From Eoetvoesia sp035555955 (lineage in GTDB: Bacteria; Pseudomonadota; Gammaproteobacteria; Burkholderiales; Burkholderiaceae_B), in contig NZ_DATMGA010000045.1 of assembly GCF_035555955.1 (NCBI RefSeq), forward strand, positions 43,424 through 107,423: a stretch of DNA of 64,000 nucleotides, in the 5' to 3' direction. Shown here one piece after another: positions 8,052 to 16,961 of this stretch (the first letter of the stretch is position 1; every line of letters begins with the position of its first letter). The translations under genes and the position numbers were made by a program. The notes beneath the pieces are model-generated. The model had not been told where the DNA came from. It ran no database searches and worked only from the letters and a program-made list of their open reading frames with translations.

Positions 8052-9041
8052 TTAATCTTGCAACCAGTGCCTTAGCGGATGATCGACAAGACCCGGGCAA
8101 GCCCACGCGTTATCGATGACTGCATCGCCACCGGTACTACTGCTTTTATTACTAATGCAGCGTATTTTACCGATAATTTCCTGCTGACATCCAGCCGCTT
8201 GCTCCATGCTTACAAATTCGGCAAAAAGACAAGCGCCCGATCCTGTCATTCTTGGCTGTATTCCCTGCTCGAGCAGCCATTCGGCTGCGCGGCGAACCGC
8301 GGGATACTTGCCAAAAACAACCGGCTCCAAATCGTTGCGTCCAAAAAAAGGAACCTGGCCTTCAAACCAGCCACCGGGTTGACTAAGCCGACTCAAGCTG
8401 CCGCGGCTAAGGCTACCGTTTTTTTTCGCTTCAATTTTTTGCCAATCAGCAAAGACCGATATTTTGATGCATGGAGAATTTCTTGTCAAATCGGGGGCCG
8501 AAAACACTCCTGCGGTCGGCACCTTCTGATGCGGCCGCACCACGACGTAAGCGCGCTCGGGCACGCCGACCGGGCTCAGTATTTCGCCTATGCCTTCAGC
8601 GAAGGCCGGCTGGCCGAACACAAACACCGGCACGTCCGCCCCCAGCGGCAGGGCCAGCCGCATCAGCGCCTGCCGGTCCAGGCCCGTCTTCCACAAACGG
8701 TTGAGGGCGATGAGCGTGCTGGCGGCGTCGCTGGACCCGCCCCCCAGACCGGCGCCCGTTGGAATCTGCTTTACGTAATGAATTTGGGCGCCCTGCCTGG
8801 TGCCGGTGGCCTGCTGCAAGGCCCGGGCCGCCCGCGCAACCAGGTCCTGGGCGGGATCCAGGCCTTCGACGGCGCTGTCGCACATGATGCGGCCATCGGC
8901 GCGCAAATCGAAATGCAGCGTGTCGTACAGGCCGATGAAGCGGAACACCGACTGCAGAAGATGGTAGCCATCGGGCCGGCGGCCCACGACGTGCAGGAAC
9001 AGATTGATCTTGGCCGGCGCCGGGACGTCGTACAGTACCAT
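8052..9041 (-). CDS. ispE: 4-diphosphocytidyl-2-C-methyl-D-erythritol kinase
   Basis: 329 residues from ATG 9041, 7 bp after the lolB stop. GHMP-kinase features: PAPAKINLFLHVVGRRPDGYH at the N-terminus (substrate lysine in AKINL), the ATP loop PTGAGLGGGSSDAA at 94-107, and the C-terminal RMTGSGACLF motif. It phosphorylates CDP-methylerythritol in the MEP isoprenoid pathway. It is longer than the usual 280-300 residues because of an unusual Lys/Ser/Gly-rich insertion at about 198-231 and a long tail. The TAA stop is separated from tRNA-Gln by one base, so the tRNA is probably processed from the ispE transcript. Confidence 0.95.
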   Translation of the reverse strand: MVLYDVPAPAKINLFLHVVGRRPDGYHLLQSVFRFIGLYDTLHFDLRADGRIMCDSAVEGLDPAQDLVARAARALQQATGTRQGAQIHYVKQIPTGAGLGGGSSDAASTLIALNRLWKTGLDRQALMRLALPLGADVPVFVFGQPAFAEGIGEILSPVGVPERAYVVVRPHQKVPTAGVFSAPDLTRNSPCIKISVFADWQKIEAKKNGSLSRGSLSRLSQPGGWFEGQVPFFGRNDLEPVVFGKYPAVRRAAEWLLEQGIQPRMTGSGACLFAEFVSMEQAAGCQQEIIGKIRCISNKSSSTGGDAVIDNAWACPGLVDHPLRHWLQD

Positions 9042-9048
9042 GCCCGCC

Positions 9049-9633
9049 CTAGTCGCCGTCGACGACCAGGCGCACGCTGATGTCGCGATCCGCTTCACCG
9101 CGGCTCAAGCGGAGCAGGCGGGGGCCCAGGCTGTCGTAGCGCGAAAGGGCCACCTGCCAGCCTGCCTGCGTGAACTCGATGGGCTGTCCCGCGTCGTTCT
9201 TGCGCAACTCGCCGACCGGCGCCGCGCCGGTTCGCCCGCGCAGCCAGTCGCGCAAACCCGCGACCGGGATCGGGCTGCCCAGCACCTTGGCAACCAGGCC
9301 GTCGGCGTCGACAGCGCTTTCGGTGTCGCCATTGCTGCGTGTCATGACTGCCATGCGCGGCGAAACCTTGACCCGCGCCAGCGTGCTGCCCAGGGGGTTG
9401 GCCAGGTCGAGCACCAATTGGTCGCCCGCATCGTGCCAGGCAAAGCCGCCCTGCACCGCATCTTGATGGCCATCGCGATAGGCCACGGTTACGGCAAAAC
9501 GGCCCGTACGGTCGAAAGCCCGGCTGCCGCCCTCGCCGACGATTTTGTTCGGAGTGGCGCAGGCCGCCAGCAGCAGCCCGCAAAAACCGGCCAGCATTCC
9601 CGCCCGCCAGCGCCTCGCCCAGGCTGCCATCAT
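9049..9633 (-). CDS. lolB: Outer-membrane lipoprotein LolB
   Basis: 194 residues. The N-terminal signal sequence with lipobox LLAAC (Cys26) marks a lipoprotein. LolB features seen are FDRTGRFAVTV, the QGGFAWHD segment and LDLANPLGSTLARV. LolB accepts lipoproteins from periplasmic LolA and inserts them into the outer membrane. The position directly before ispE is the usual proteobacterial order. The ATG overlaps the stop of the upstream TPR gene by 4 bp, which points to translational coupling. Confidence 0.93.
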   Translation of the reverse strand: MMAAWARRWRAGMLAGFCGLLLAACATPNKIVGEGGSRAFDRTGRFAVTVAYRDGHQDAVQGGFAWHDAGDQLVLDLANPLGSTLARVKVSPRMAVMTRSNGDTESAVDADGLVAKVLGSPIPVAGLRDWLRGRTGAAPVGELRKNDAGQPIEFTQAGWQVALSRYDSLGPRLLRLSRGEADRDISVRLVVDGD

Positions 9634-11408
9634 GGCAGCTTCACCTTGAAGCGCTCGAGCGTCTTCAGCAGGGTTTCGTTGTCGGGGTCCTTGGCCATGC
9701 CGGCCGCCCAGACCTTGCGGGCCTCGTCATGCCGCTTCAGCTTCCAGAGCACTTCGCCCAAATGGGCGGCCACTTCGGCAATGGGCATGATGTTGTACGA
9801 ACGCTGCAAATATCCCAGCGCCGCCTGCAGGTCGTTGACCCGGTAAAAATACCAGCCCACGCTGTCCAGAATAAAGGGACTGTCGGGCTGCAAGTCCAGA
9901 GCCCGCTCCAGCAGTTCCTGGGCCTCGTCCAGGCGCGTGTTCTGGTCGGCCAGGGTATAGCCCAAGGCGTTGTAGGCGTCGGCGTCGTTCGGCTCCAGCT
10001 CGATCACGCGCCGCATCAGCTTCTCGAACTCGTCCAGCTTGCCCTGCCTTTCGTACAACATGCCCAGGTCGAACTTGATTTCGGCGCTGTCGGGCAGGCT
10101 TTTGTCGGCCTTGACCAGCACCTCGACAGCCTGGTCGGAGCGCCCTGCATCACGATAGATGGAGCTCATGGTCAGGGCCTTTACCGCCCGCTCATGGCGG
10201 CTTTGCGCCTTGGCCGCATCTATGGTCTTGCGCGCCTGCGGAATATTGCCCAGGCGGCCCTGCAGCACGGCCTGGTGCATGCGGGCCTGAAACACCAGCG
10301 CGGGGTCGTCGATGAGCTCCAGTTGCTTGATCGCCTCGTCCAGCCTGTTTTGCTTTTCGGCGATCTTGACCAGCAGAAGGCGGGCGTCCGAGGCGTCCGA
10401 CATGGCGTTGCTGGCCCGATCGTCGATGGACTGGCGGCGCTGCGTCTGGACATTGATGTACTCGTTCAGCAAAGACTTGGCCTGCTCGTAGCGGCCGGCC
10501 TGGAAATTGACCTCGGCCTCGGTGTAGAGCAGGTCGAAATCCTCGGGCGCGGCCTGGCGCATGCGATGCACCAGCGCCAGCGCGCCCTCGAAATCCTTGC
10601 GGTCGACCAGCCGGCTGGCCAGCAGCAGTTGCAGCCGGCGCGCCTGGGGGTGTTTGTCGATGAAGTCGTAAGCGGACTGTATGGCCTGGCCCGGGTCGTC
10701 CTTCAGGCCGTATTCGAGCAGGCGCTGCGCCGCCGGCTCGGAGTTGGGATCCATGGTCAGCGCCTGGCGCGCCTCGCCCAGGGCCCGAGCTACGTCGCCC
10801 GCCGCCCAGGCCGCATCGGACAGCGCCAAATGAGCGACGGGCGTGGCGCGCGCCGGACCATCCAGCGCCTGATCCAGGATTTCCAGCGCCACCTTTTTGT
10901 CGTTCAGTTTGCTGACGATGACCAGGGCCTGGCCGATGGCCGTGCTTTTATCGCTGGCCTTGGCGATGCGTTCGCGCAATGCCAAGGCCATGCCGGCGGT
11001 CTGGCCGTTCGAGGCCGCCAGCGCCAGGGAACTGGCTACCGCCTCCTGGTCGCCGGGTGCAAGAAACGCCCATTCTTGCGCAGCCTCCTGGGCGCGGCGC
11101 ATATTGCGGTCGACAATGGATAGCTGAAACGCTTTTTTCGCCAGGCGGGGGTCCGATGTGTCCTTGGCCAGATCCAGGTACCCCTGGCTGGCCGTGTCGT
11201 AGTCACCGCGCTGGGCGGCGATTTCGGAAGCCAATATGCGGTAGAGGAGATCACCTGTCAGCTTGACGACGGGCGGCTCGCCGGCCCGCAACCGGATCTG
11301 CTCGACGTGCTGGCCCGACCCTGGCTCCGGGGCGGCAAGGGCCGCGGCGGGAATCTGCAGGAACAAGCTGGAAAAGACAGCCAAAAAAACAGAGTTTGAA
11401 GGTTTCAT
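9630..11408 (-). CDS. Exported tetratricopeptide-repeat protein
   Basis: 592 residues with an N-terminal signal peptide (hydrophobic run VFLAVFSSLFLQIPAAALA). Many TPR-like helical repeats follow, for example DADAYNALGYTLADQNTRLDEAQELLERALDLQPDSP split over consecutive repeats near residues 465-500. TPR proteins are scaffolds for protein contacts, and this one should act in the periplasm or at the outer membrane. It is divergent from mutM and overlaps lolB, an order I recall as common in Burkholderiales. No enzymatic domain is seen. Confidence 0.88.
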   Translation of the reverse strand: MKPSNSVFLAVFSSLFLQIPAAALAAPEPGSGQHVEQIRLRAGEPPVVKLTGDLLYRILASEIAAQRGDYDTASQGYLDLAKDTSDPRLAKKAFQLSIVDRNMRRAQEAAQEWAFLAPGDQEAVASSLALAASNGQTAGMALALRERIAKASDKSTAIGQALVIVSKLNDKKVALEILDQALDGPARATPVAHLALSDAAWAAGDVARALGEARQALTMDPNSEPAAQRLLEYGLKDDPGQAIQSAYDFIDKHPQARRLQLLLASRLVDRKDFEGALALVHRMRQAAPEDFDLLYTEAEVNFQAGRYEQAKSLLNEYINVQTQRRQSIDDRASNAMSDASDARLLLVKIAEKQNRLDEAIKQLELIDDPALVFQARMHQAVLQGRLGNIPQARKTIDAAKAQSRHERAVKALTMSSIYRDAGRSDQAVEVLVKADKSLPDSAEIKFDLGMLYERQGKLDEFEKLMRRVIELEPNDADAYNALGYTLADQNTRLDEAQELLERALDLQPDSPFILDSVGWYFYRVNDLQAALGYLQRSYNIMPIAEVAAHLGEVLWKLKRHDEARKVWAAGMAKDPDNETLLKTLERFKVKLP

Positions 11409-11497
11409 TCATCAGAACCATTGCCGCCGAGGCCGAATGGCCCGACATGGCAAAATAACATAACGTTTTAGTTTTATTAGGATGTTAGCACCCCGAC

Positions 11498-12325
11498 ATG
11501 CCAGAACTGCCAGAAGTTGAAACCACTCGTCGCGGAATAGCGACGATTATGCCCGGACATGTGCTCCAACGCCTCATTGTGCACGAGCCGCGCATGCGCT
11601 GGCCCGTCCCTCCCGGCCTTTCCGACCTGGTTCAGGGCCGGGAAGTGCAAAGCTGCGAGCGCCGGGGCAAATACCTGCTGATCAATTTTGCATCCGGCAC
11701 GATGATTGTCCATCTTGGCATGTCGGGTTCGCTGCGCCGCGTGGCGCTGGATGAAGAACGGCGCAAGCACGACCACGTCGAATGGGTGTTCGAGCATGCG
11801 CGATTCCTGCTGCACGACCCGCGCCGCTTCGGCGCCGTGCTGTGGCACCCGGCGGCCAACGGCCCCATCCTGCAGCATCCGCTGCTTGCGAAGCTGGGAC
11901 TGGAACCCTTCGATCCCCTATTCACCCCCGAATGGCTGCACCGGCATCTGCAAGGCAAGAGCCTGGCCATCAAGCAGGCCTTGCTGGCCGGCCAGATCGT
12001 CGTGGGCGTGGGCAATATCTATGCATCCGAGGCCTTGTTCCGCGCCCGCATCCACCCCGAAACCGCCTCCGGCAAGCTATCGCTGAAACGTTGCGCCCTG
12101 CTGTGCGACGCGGTCCGGGCGACCCTGGCCGACGCCCTGGAATCGGGCGGCAGCACCCTGCGGGACTACGTGAACGCCGGCGGGCAGGCCGGCGCCTATT
12201 TCGAGATTCACGCGGCCGTCTACGACCGCGAAAAACAAGCCTGCCGCCAATGCGGGACACCCATACGCAAAATCGTGCAAGGCCAGCGCGCCACGTACTT
12301 CTGCCCCAAATGCCAGCGTAAATAA
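11498..12325 (+). CDS. mutM: Formamidopyrimidine-DNA glycosylase
   Basis: 275 residues. It starts MPELPEVET, whose Pro2 and Glu3 are the catalytic residues after Met removal. LGMSGSLR, the VGNIYASEALF helix-two-turn-helix segment and the C-terminal zinc finger (CRQCGTPI ... CPKC) complete the Fpg family. It excises 8-oxoguanine and formamidopyrimidines from DNA and nicks the abasic site. It is divergent from the TPR gene, with 89 bp between them for both promoters. Confidence 0.97.
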   Translation: MPELPEVETTRRGIATIMPGHVLQRLIVHEPRMRWPVPPGLSDLVQGREVQSCERRGKYLLINFASGTMIVHLGMSGSLRRVALDEERRKHDHVEWVFEHARFLLHDPRRFGAVLWHPAANGPILQHPLLAKLGLEPFDPLFTPEWLHRHLQGKSLAIKQALLAGQIVVGVGNIYASEALFRARIHPETASGKLSLKRCALLCDAVRATLADALESGGSTLRDYVNAGGQAGAYFEIHAAVYDREKQACRQCGTPIRKIVQGQRATYFCPKCQRK

Positions 12326-12408
12326 GCCGATGGCCTGATGCACGAAAAGGAGCCGCCGGCTACGGCCCTGCCGGAGACGCGGCGGCTCGCGCCGCGAATA
12401 TGAGGGTA

Positions 12409-13080
12409 TCAGGGCAAGTGCAGCAGCACGGGCAGCCACCCGCAGCCCTGGGCATACTCGATGAACTCGAAAACGGGCACAGCCAGGAAATAAGGCAGCG
12501 CATCGCGCACCGTATTCCATAACCCGCCAACGTCGATCAGCAGGTCTTTATCGGACTGCCACCGCGCAAGCCTGGGCCAGAAGCGCGGCACCCGCGCGCA
12601 ATACAGGTCGAACTCCGAGCCGAAAACCCTGCGGAGCAGAATTTCTTCCTGGCCGATGACGTAATTGAAAACACCATACACGCACACGGCCAAAAGCAAG
12701 CCGAAGACCACGCTGCCGGTCTGCATGCCGATACCGGCGACGGCTGTCACGGAAAACAGATAAAGCGGATTGCGGCTGACCGAGTACGGCCCCTGATGAA
12801 CCAGCGTTGCCCCCTTATGGCCGCCCAAGTACAGAATGCACCAGCTGCGGCCCAGGAAAGCCGCAAAAATCAGGGTCAGGCCCAGCCATTCAATGCCGCG
12901 ATGCACGGGCGACCCGCTTGCCCAGGTCGAAGCCAGAAAAGGCGAAATGAGTACGGCAAGAACTCCCAGCGCAACCAGCGTGTAGCGCCGCCGCACCTGG
13001 ACAATGGACAGCCGCCTCCAGATTTCATCGATGCTTCGTTCGGAAAGCGCGGACGGGCGGTGATGGGCGGTAAAAAACAT
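12409..13080 (-). CDS. Isoprenylcysteine methyltransferase (ICMT/PEMT)-like integral membrane protein
   Basis: 223 residues from ATG 13080, which has an AAGGA site 8 nt upstream. The frame remains open further upstream without support. Four or five hydrophobic segments are seen. The motif HQGPYSVSRNPLYLF matches the GPY-x-x-x-R-x-P-LY signature of ICMT/PEMT-type membrane methyltransferases, and the segment GQEEILLRRVFGSEFDLYCARVPRF fits the E-E-x-x-L ... Y-x-x-V-P-R-F part. SAM-dependent methylation in the inner membrane is the family expectation, and the substrate is unknown. A hairpin (GAGCCGCC/GGCGGCTC, 12346-12390) separates it from mutM. Confidence 0.75.
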   Translation of the reverse strand: MFFTAHHRPSALSERSIDEIWRRLSIVQVRRRYTLVALGVLAVLISPFLASTWASGSPVHRGIEWLGLTLIFAAFLGRSWCILYLGGHKGATLVHQGPYSVSRNPLYLFSVTAVAGIGMQTGSVVFGLLLAVCVYGVFNYVIGQEEILLRRVFGSEFDLYCARVPRFWPRLARWQSDKDLLIDVGGLWNTVRDALPYFLAVPVFEFIEYAQGCGWLPVLLHLP

Positions 13081-13278
13081 GCAATCGTTCCTTCGCAAAA
13101 CAGGCCGGCGCACGCACATGCGCAACTCAGCCGCCTGCCAGAATACGAAGCACGGCATGAAAAAAGCGTTGATTATTTCTGAATGAAAACTGAATGAACC
13201 GCCGGATCGCCATTCAGGTGCCCGCCCGGCAAGGCCTTCGCGCTCACCAAAGACGGGTTTGCCGGAAAAAACCGGCTT

Positions 13279-14601
13279 TTAATCCGGGGCGAAACACAGG
13301 GTGAATGTCGTGCCCGCGGACGGCCCCTGATGGACGGATTCGACGCTCAAGCGCCAGTGATGCAAGTCGCACACCCGCTTGGCGATCGCCAGCCCCAGGC
13401 CGCGCCGCGCATCCTGCGGGCCGCCCCCCGTGATGCCCGGACCGCTGGCATCACCGCGCCGGTGGCTGTAGTAACGCTCGAAAACCAAAGGCAGGATCCG
13501 CGCCGGAATGCCCCGCCCATCGTCGGCGAACCGCAGGCAGCCTTCCTGTCCGACACCAACGGTAAGCGTCGCGGGCGCGGCATGCTCGATGGCGTTGCGC
13601 ACAAGATTGCGCATGACGATCAACACGGCATACGGATCCAGCATCAGGCGCATCGCCTCTGGAATTTCATTACGCAGCACCAGGCCGGTTTTCTCGGCTT
13701 CGGGCTGCAAAGCCATCCAGGCCTCGTCCAGGCTTTGCCGCAAGGACAAGCTGACGGGATGGCTGAGTTCCGGGCGGGTCAATGCCAACGCGCTGGCCAG
13801 GCTGCTGGTTGCCGCATCGGTGCTGGCGATAATCCGTTTCAGGCGCATGGCGGTATCCGGCGACAGCGCCGGATCGAACAAAGCCATTTCGCCATCGCTG
13901 CGGATCGCGGACAGCGGCGTGCGGATTTCATGGCTGAGGTTCGAGGCGAACTCACGCTCGAAGGCAATGGATTCTTCCACCCGGTTCTGCACGCGATTGA
14001 ACACCTCCACCAACCGCCCCATTTCGTCGTCCCTGGCCACCCTCAGATTCGGCGCTCCGGGCGCCCAGGTGGACAAGCGGTCGGTCAGATCCAGCATGGG
14101 CTCCACCACGAGCCGCGCCAGCCAGCGGGCCAGGAACAGCGCCCCCAATACGCAGAAAAACCCAAGGGCGGCCATGATCAAACCGAATTCGGTGACGCGG
14201 TCTTCATGCGCCGTTGCATCGTAACGCAAATAAAGCATTCCCTCGGGGGTATCCTGAACCAGAACATGCCAGGTCTGCTTTTCGGGGGACAGCAAGTGCA
14301 AACCCGCGCCCAAGGGCCTCAAGAGTTCGGGCAGCATCCTGGCGTCGTCGCGATCGGCGACTATCCAGCCCTGAATCGAAGCGCCCAGCTCCGCCGGATT
14401 CAACTGTTTGGGAATGATCTCGCCCTTGCCCATCTGCTCTTGAATCTGCTGCGCCTGCGTTGTCAGCACCGCGTCCACCAGATCGTCCTCCATCTGGTCG
14501 AAAATAATATAGGCTGCCAGGCAAAACGCCGCCACGAACGAAGCCACCAGGCCGGTCAACGCCCATATCACGCGAGAGGTCAGCGACGATCCAGGTTTCA
14601 T
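13279..14601 (-). CDS. Sensor histidine kinase (two-component system)
   Basis: 440 residues from ATG 14601, which has a GGGGGAG site just upstream. Two membrane helices (about 10-33 and 138-160) flank a periplasmic sensor region of about 100 residues. HAMP-like, HisKA (NLSHEIRTPLSAI, phospho-acceptor His) and HATPase_c domains follow, with N-box VMRNLVRNAIEHA, G1 FADDGRGIP and G2 RRGLGLAI. The gene lies 19 bp after its cognate regulator. The sensed signal cannot be told from sequence. Confidence 0.92.
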   Translation of the reverse strand: MKPGSSLTSRVIWALTGLVASFVAAFCLAAYIIFDQMEDDLVDAVLTTQAQQIQEQMGKGEIIPKQLNPAELGASIQGWIVADRDDARMLPELLRPLGAGLHLLSPEKQTWHVLVQDTPEGMLYLRYDATAHEDRVTEFGLIMAALGFFCVLGALFLARWLARLVVEPMLDLTDRLSTWAPGAPNLRVARDDEMGRLVEVFNRVQNRVEESIAFEREFASNLSHEIRTPLSAIRSDGEMALFDPALSPDTAMRLKRIIASTDAATSSLASALALTRPELSHPVSLSLRQSLDEAWMALQPEAEKTGLVLRNEIPEAMRLMLDPYAVLIVMRNLVRNAIEHAAPATLTVGVGQEGCLRFADDGRGIPARILPLVFERYYSHRRGDASGPGITGGGPQDARRGLGLAIAKRVCDLHHWRLSVESVHQGPSAGTTFTLCFAPD

Positions 14602-14620
14602 GGCTCCCCCCGCATTCCGC

Positions 14621-15316
14621 TCATGACCTTGAAGGCCGAACCAGCTTCCAGCCCAGGCCATGCACGGTTACCACGCCGTCGAAACCCGCTTCGAGCAGTT
14701 TTTTTCTTAGCAAATGCACCTGGCTGCGCAAGGCATCGGCTGACGGAGGGCCATCGGGCCAGAGCGCCTGTTCGAGCGCCCGATGCCCAACCACCCTTTC
14801 CGGACTGCACAGCAGCAGACCCAGGATGAGCAAGGCCTTGCGCGCCAGCGCGACCGGCCTGCCATCCACGGTTACGGACTGACTGGCCGGGTCGTACACC
14901 AGGCCATCGAACTCGAGCACCTGCTCACCATCCTTGCCGGACTGCCGGCGCAGCATGACCAGCAGCCTGGCCTCGACCTCGGCCAAGGCAAACGGCTTGG
15001 TCAGGTAGTCGTCGGCGCCAAGGCCGAATGCGGCAAGCTTGTCGTCCAGTTGATCCCGCGCGGTCAGCATCAGCACCGGAATAGACGCTTTGCGCTCTTG
15101 CCGTAAAGTCCGCAAGACACCATAGCCGTCCAGCCCTGGCAGGCCGATATCCAGGATCGCCGCATCGAAGTGGTGGGCATCGAGCAAGGCCAGCGCCTCA
15201 TGGCCTTCGTAGGCGACGTCCGGCAGAAACCCCCGCATCTCGAGAAAATCGTAGAGATTCGCTGCAATCGTGAAATCATTTTCCACGATAAGGATGCGGG
15301 CCTTCGCAGCGGACAT
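14621..15316 (-). CDS. OmpR/PhoB-family response regulator
   Basis: 231 residues. The receiver domain at 1-120 has the acidic pocket (ENDF), the phospho-acceptor Asp in AAILDIGLPG and Lys in YLTKPFA. The C-terminal winged-helix DNA-binding domain is at about 135-228. It is paired with the kinase that follows. Its ATG is only 1 nt from the stop of the preceding FAD oxidase gene, so all three are probably one transcript. Confidence 0.93.
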   Translation of the reverse strand: MSAAKARILIVENDFTIAANLYDFLEMRGFLPDVAYEGHEALALLDAHHFDAAILDIGLPGLDGYGVLRTLRQERKASIPVLMLTARDQLDDKLAAFGLGADDYLTKPFALAEVEARLLVMLRRQSGKDGEQVLEFDGLVYDPASQSVTVDGRPVALARKALLILGLLLCSPERVVGHRALEQALWPDGPPSADALRSQVHLLRKKLLEAGFDGVVTVHGLGWKLVRPSRS

Positions 15317-15317
15317 A

Positions 15318-16742
15318 TTACGTTGGGCCGGCCAGCACTTTGCCGGGATTCATGATGCCCTGCGGGTCGAGCGCCTTTTTTATGCGCCGCATCAGGTCCA
15401 TTTCCACCGGATCCTTGTAGCGCGGCAGGACGTCGCGCTTGAGCTGGCCCACGCCATGCTCGGCGCTGATGGAACCGCTGAATTTGTGCACGCTTTCGTG
15501 CACGACTTCGTAGACGGCGTCCTGCTTGGCCAGCAGTTGATCTTCGGAATACTGGCCGCGCGCCACGTTGTAGTGCAGGTTGCCGTCGCCCAGGTGGCCG
15601 AAGATGATGTGCTGGATTCCTGGGAATTTCGCCTGCAACGCCGCGTTGGTGGTCTCGACGAACTCGGCCATGTGCGAAACGGGAATCGAGACATCGTGCT
15701 TGATGCTCTTGCCCAGGTCCTTTTCGGCCAACGGTATGCTTTCGCGCAAATGCCACAGCGCCTTGCTTTGCGCAATGTTCTCGGCGATGACCGCATCGGC
15801 CACCAGCCCCGCCTCGATGGCGTCGCCCACAATGGTTTCGAACCGCTCGCGCGCATGCTCGGCGCTTTCACTGTCGGAAAGCTCCAGCAAGGCGTACCAC
15901 GGCAGCTGGGCCGACTCGCCCTCGAACGGAATGCGCTGCTGCGGATAGCATTGCACGACGTTATGAAGGCAGTCGCCGGCGATGAGTTCGAAGCCGGTCA
16001 ACGCGGGACCGAAACCCTTGCGCGCCGCCGACAACAGCGCAACCGCGTCGTCGACCGAATTCAGGCCAAGCAGGGCCGTGCACTGCGCCACGGGCTGGGG
16101 GTAGAGCTTGATGGTGGCGGCGGTGATGATGCCCAGCGTGCCTTCGCTGCCAATGAAGATGTCGCGCAGGTCGTAGCCGGTGTTGTCCTTGCGCAGCCCG
16201 CGCAAGCCGTGCATGATTTCTCCTTCGGCGGTTACCACCTCCAGGCCCAGCACCAGTTCGCGCGCATTGCCGTACCGCAGCACCTGGGTACCGCCCGCAT
16301 TGGTCGCCAGGTTGCCGCCTATGGTGCAACTGCCTTCGGCGGCCAGGCTCAAGGGAAACAGGCGATCGGCATCGCGGGCGGCCTGCTGCACGTTTTGCAG
16401 AATGCACCCCGCCTCGACCACCATGGTGTCGTTGTCGGTATCGATGCCGCGTACGCGATTCAAACGCCCCAGGGATACGACCAGCGCCGTGCCGCTGGAA
16501 TCGGGGGTGGCCGCGCCGCACAGCCCGGTGTTGCCGCCCTGCGGCACAATGGGCACTTTGTTGGCCGCGCACCATTTCACAACGCCGGCTACTTCCTGAA
16601 CAGAACCGGGCCGAACCACGGCAACGGCCTTGCCGCTGTAGCGCCCGCGCCAATCGGCCAGATAGGACTCGGCATCCTCGCCGGTCAGGACATACTGCTG
16701 GCCCAGTATTTGCACCAGTTCGTTCAGAAACTCCATTGCCAA
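15318..16742 (-). CDS. FAD-binding oxidoreductase, GlcD / D-2-hydroxyacid dehydrogenase family
   Basis: 474 residues. The FAD-binding type 4 (PP-loop) domain includes PQGGNTGLCGAATPD and GTLGIITAATIKLYPQP. The FAD-oxidase C domain has the HLGDGNLHYN motif and ends SAEHGVGQLKRD ... DPQGIMNPGKVL. Members oxidise D-lactate, glycolate or D-2-hydroxyglutarate and pass electrons to flavoproteins or quinones. The exact substrate is not clear. It is first in an apparent operon with the two-component genes, which is unusual. Confidence 0.9.
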   Translation of the reverse strand: MAMEFLNELVQILGQQYVLTGEDAESYLADWRGRYSGKAVAVVRPGSVQEVAGVVKWCAANKVPIVPQGGNTGLCGAATPDSSGTALVVSLGRLNRVRGIDTDNDTMVVEAGCILQNVQQAARDADRLFPLSLAAEGSCTIGGNLATNAGGTQVLRYGNARELVLGLEVVTAEGEIMHGLRGLRKDNTGYDLRDIFIGSEGTLGIITAATIKLYPQPVAQCTALLGLNSVDDAVALLSAARKGFGPALTGFELIAGDCLHNVVQCYPQQRIPFEGESAQLPWYALLELSDSESAEHARERFETIVGDAIEAGLVADAVIAENIAQSKALWHLRESIPLAEKDLGKSIKHDVSIPVSHMAEFVETTNAALQAKFPGIQHIIFGHLGDGNLHYNVARGQYSEDQLLAKQDAVYEVVHESVHKFSGSISAEHGVGQLKRDVLPRYKDPVEMDLMRRIKKALDPQGIMNPGKVLAGPT

Positions 16743-16922
16743 CCCTTATCAATGCCGCCAAAGCGCAGCGTCCCCTATTTTAGTCGCGCTTTGCGCGGCG
16801 GCGAAACCAACCGCCGGCGCTTCACCACTGGCGTTGCCGCCCTCCCCCAGGGCGGCTCGATTCGAAGCCGGGGCGGTCACCGCCGTCCATGCCTGCGCGT
16901 GCGCCGCAATCCACGGCCCCTA

Positions 16923-16928
16923 TACAAT
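16923..16928 (+). promoter_or_regulatory. Candidate -10 element upstream of the phosphomannomutase gene
   Basis: TACAAT at 16923-16928 lies 34 bp before the GTG start. No convincing -35 hexamer is visible at 16-18 bp. The 219-bp gap to the divergent FAD oxidase holds no gene. Confidence 0.35.
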
Positions 16929-16961
16929 AGCCAAAACCGAACAATCCAGAAAGGAAGCACC

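Noticed and set aside
13261..13280. GCCGG/CCGGC hairpin followed by TTTT near the kinase stop
   Set aside because: The T-run is on the plus strand, where no gene ends, so it does not fit as a terminator for the kinase.
15270..16961. Long N-terminal extension of the phosphomannomutase frame
   Set aside because: It is antisense to the FAD oxidase, and family similarity and a good ribosome site start at GTG 16962.
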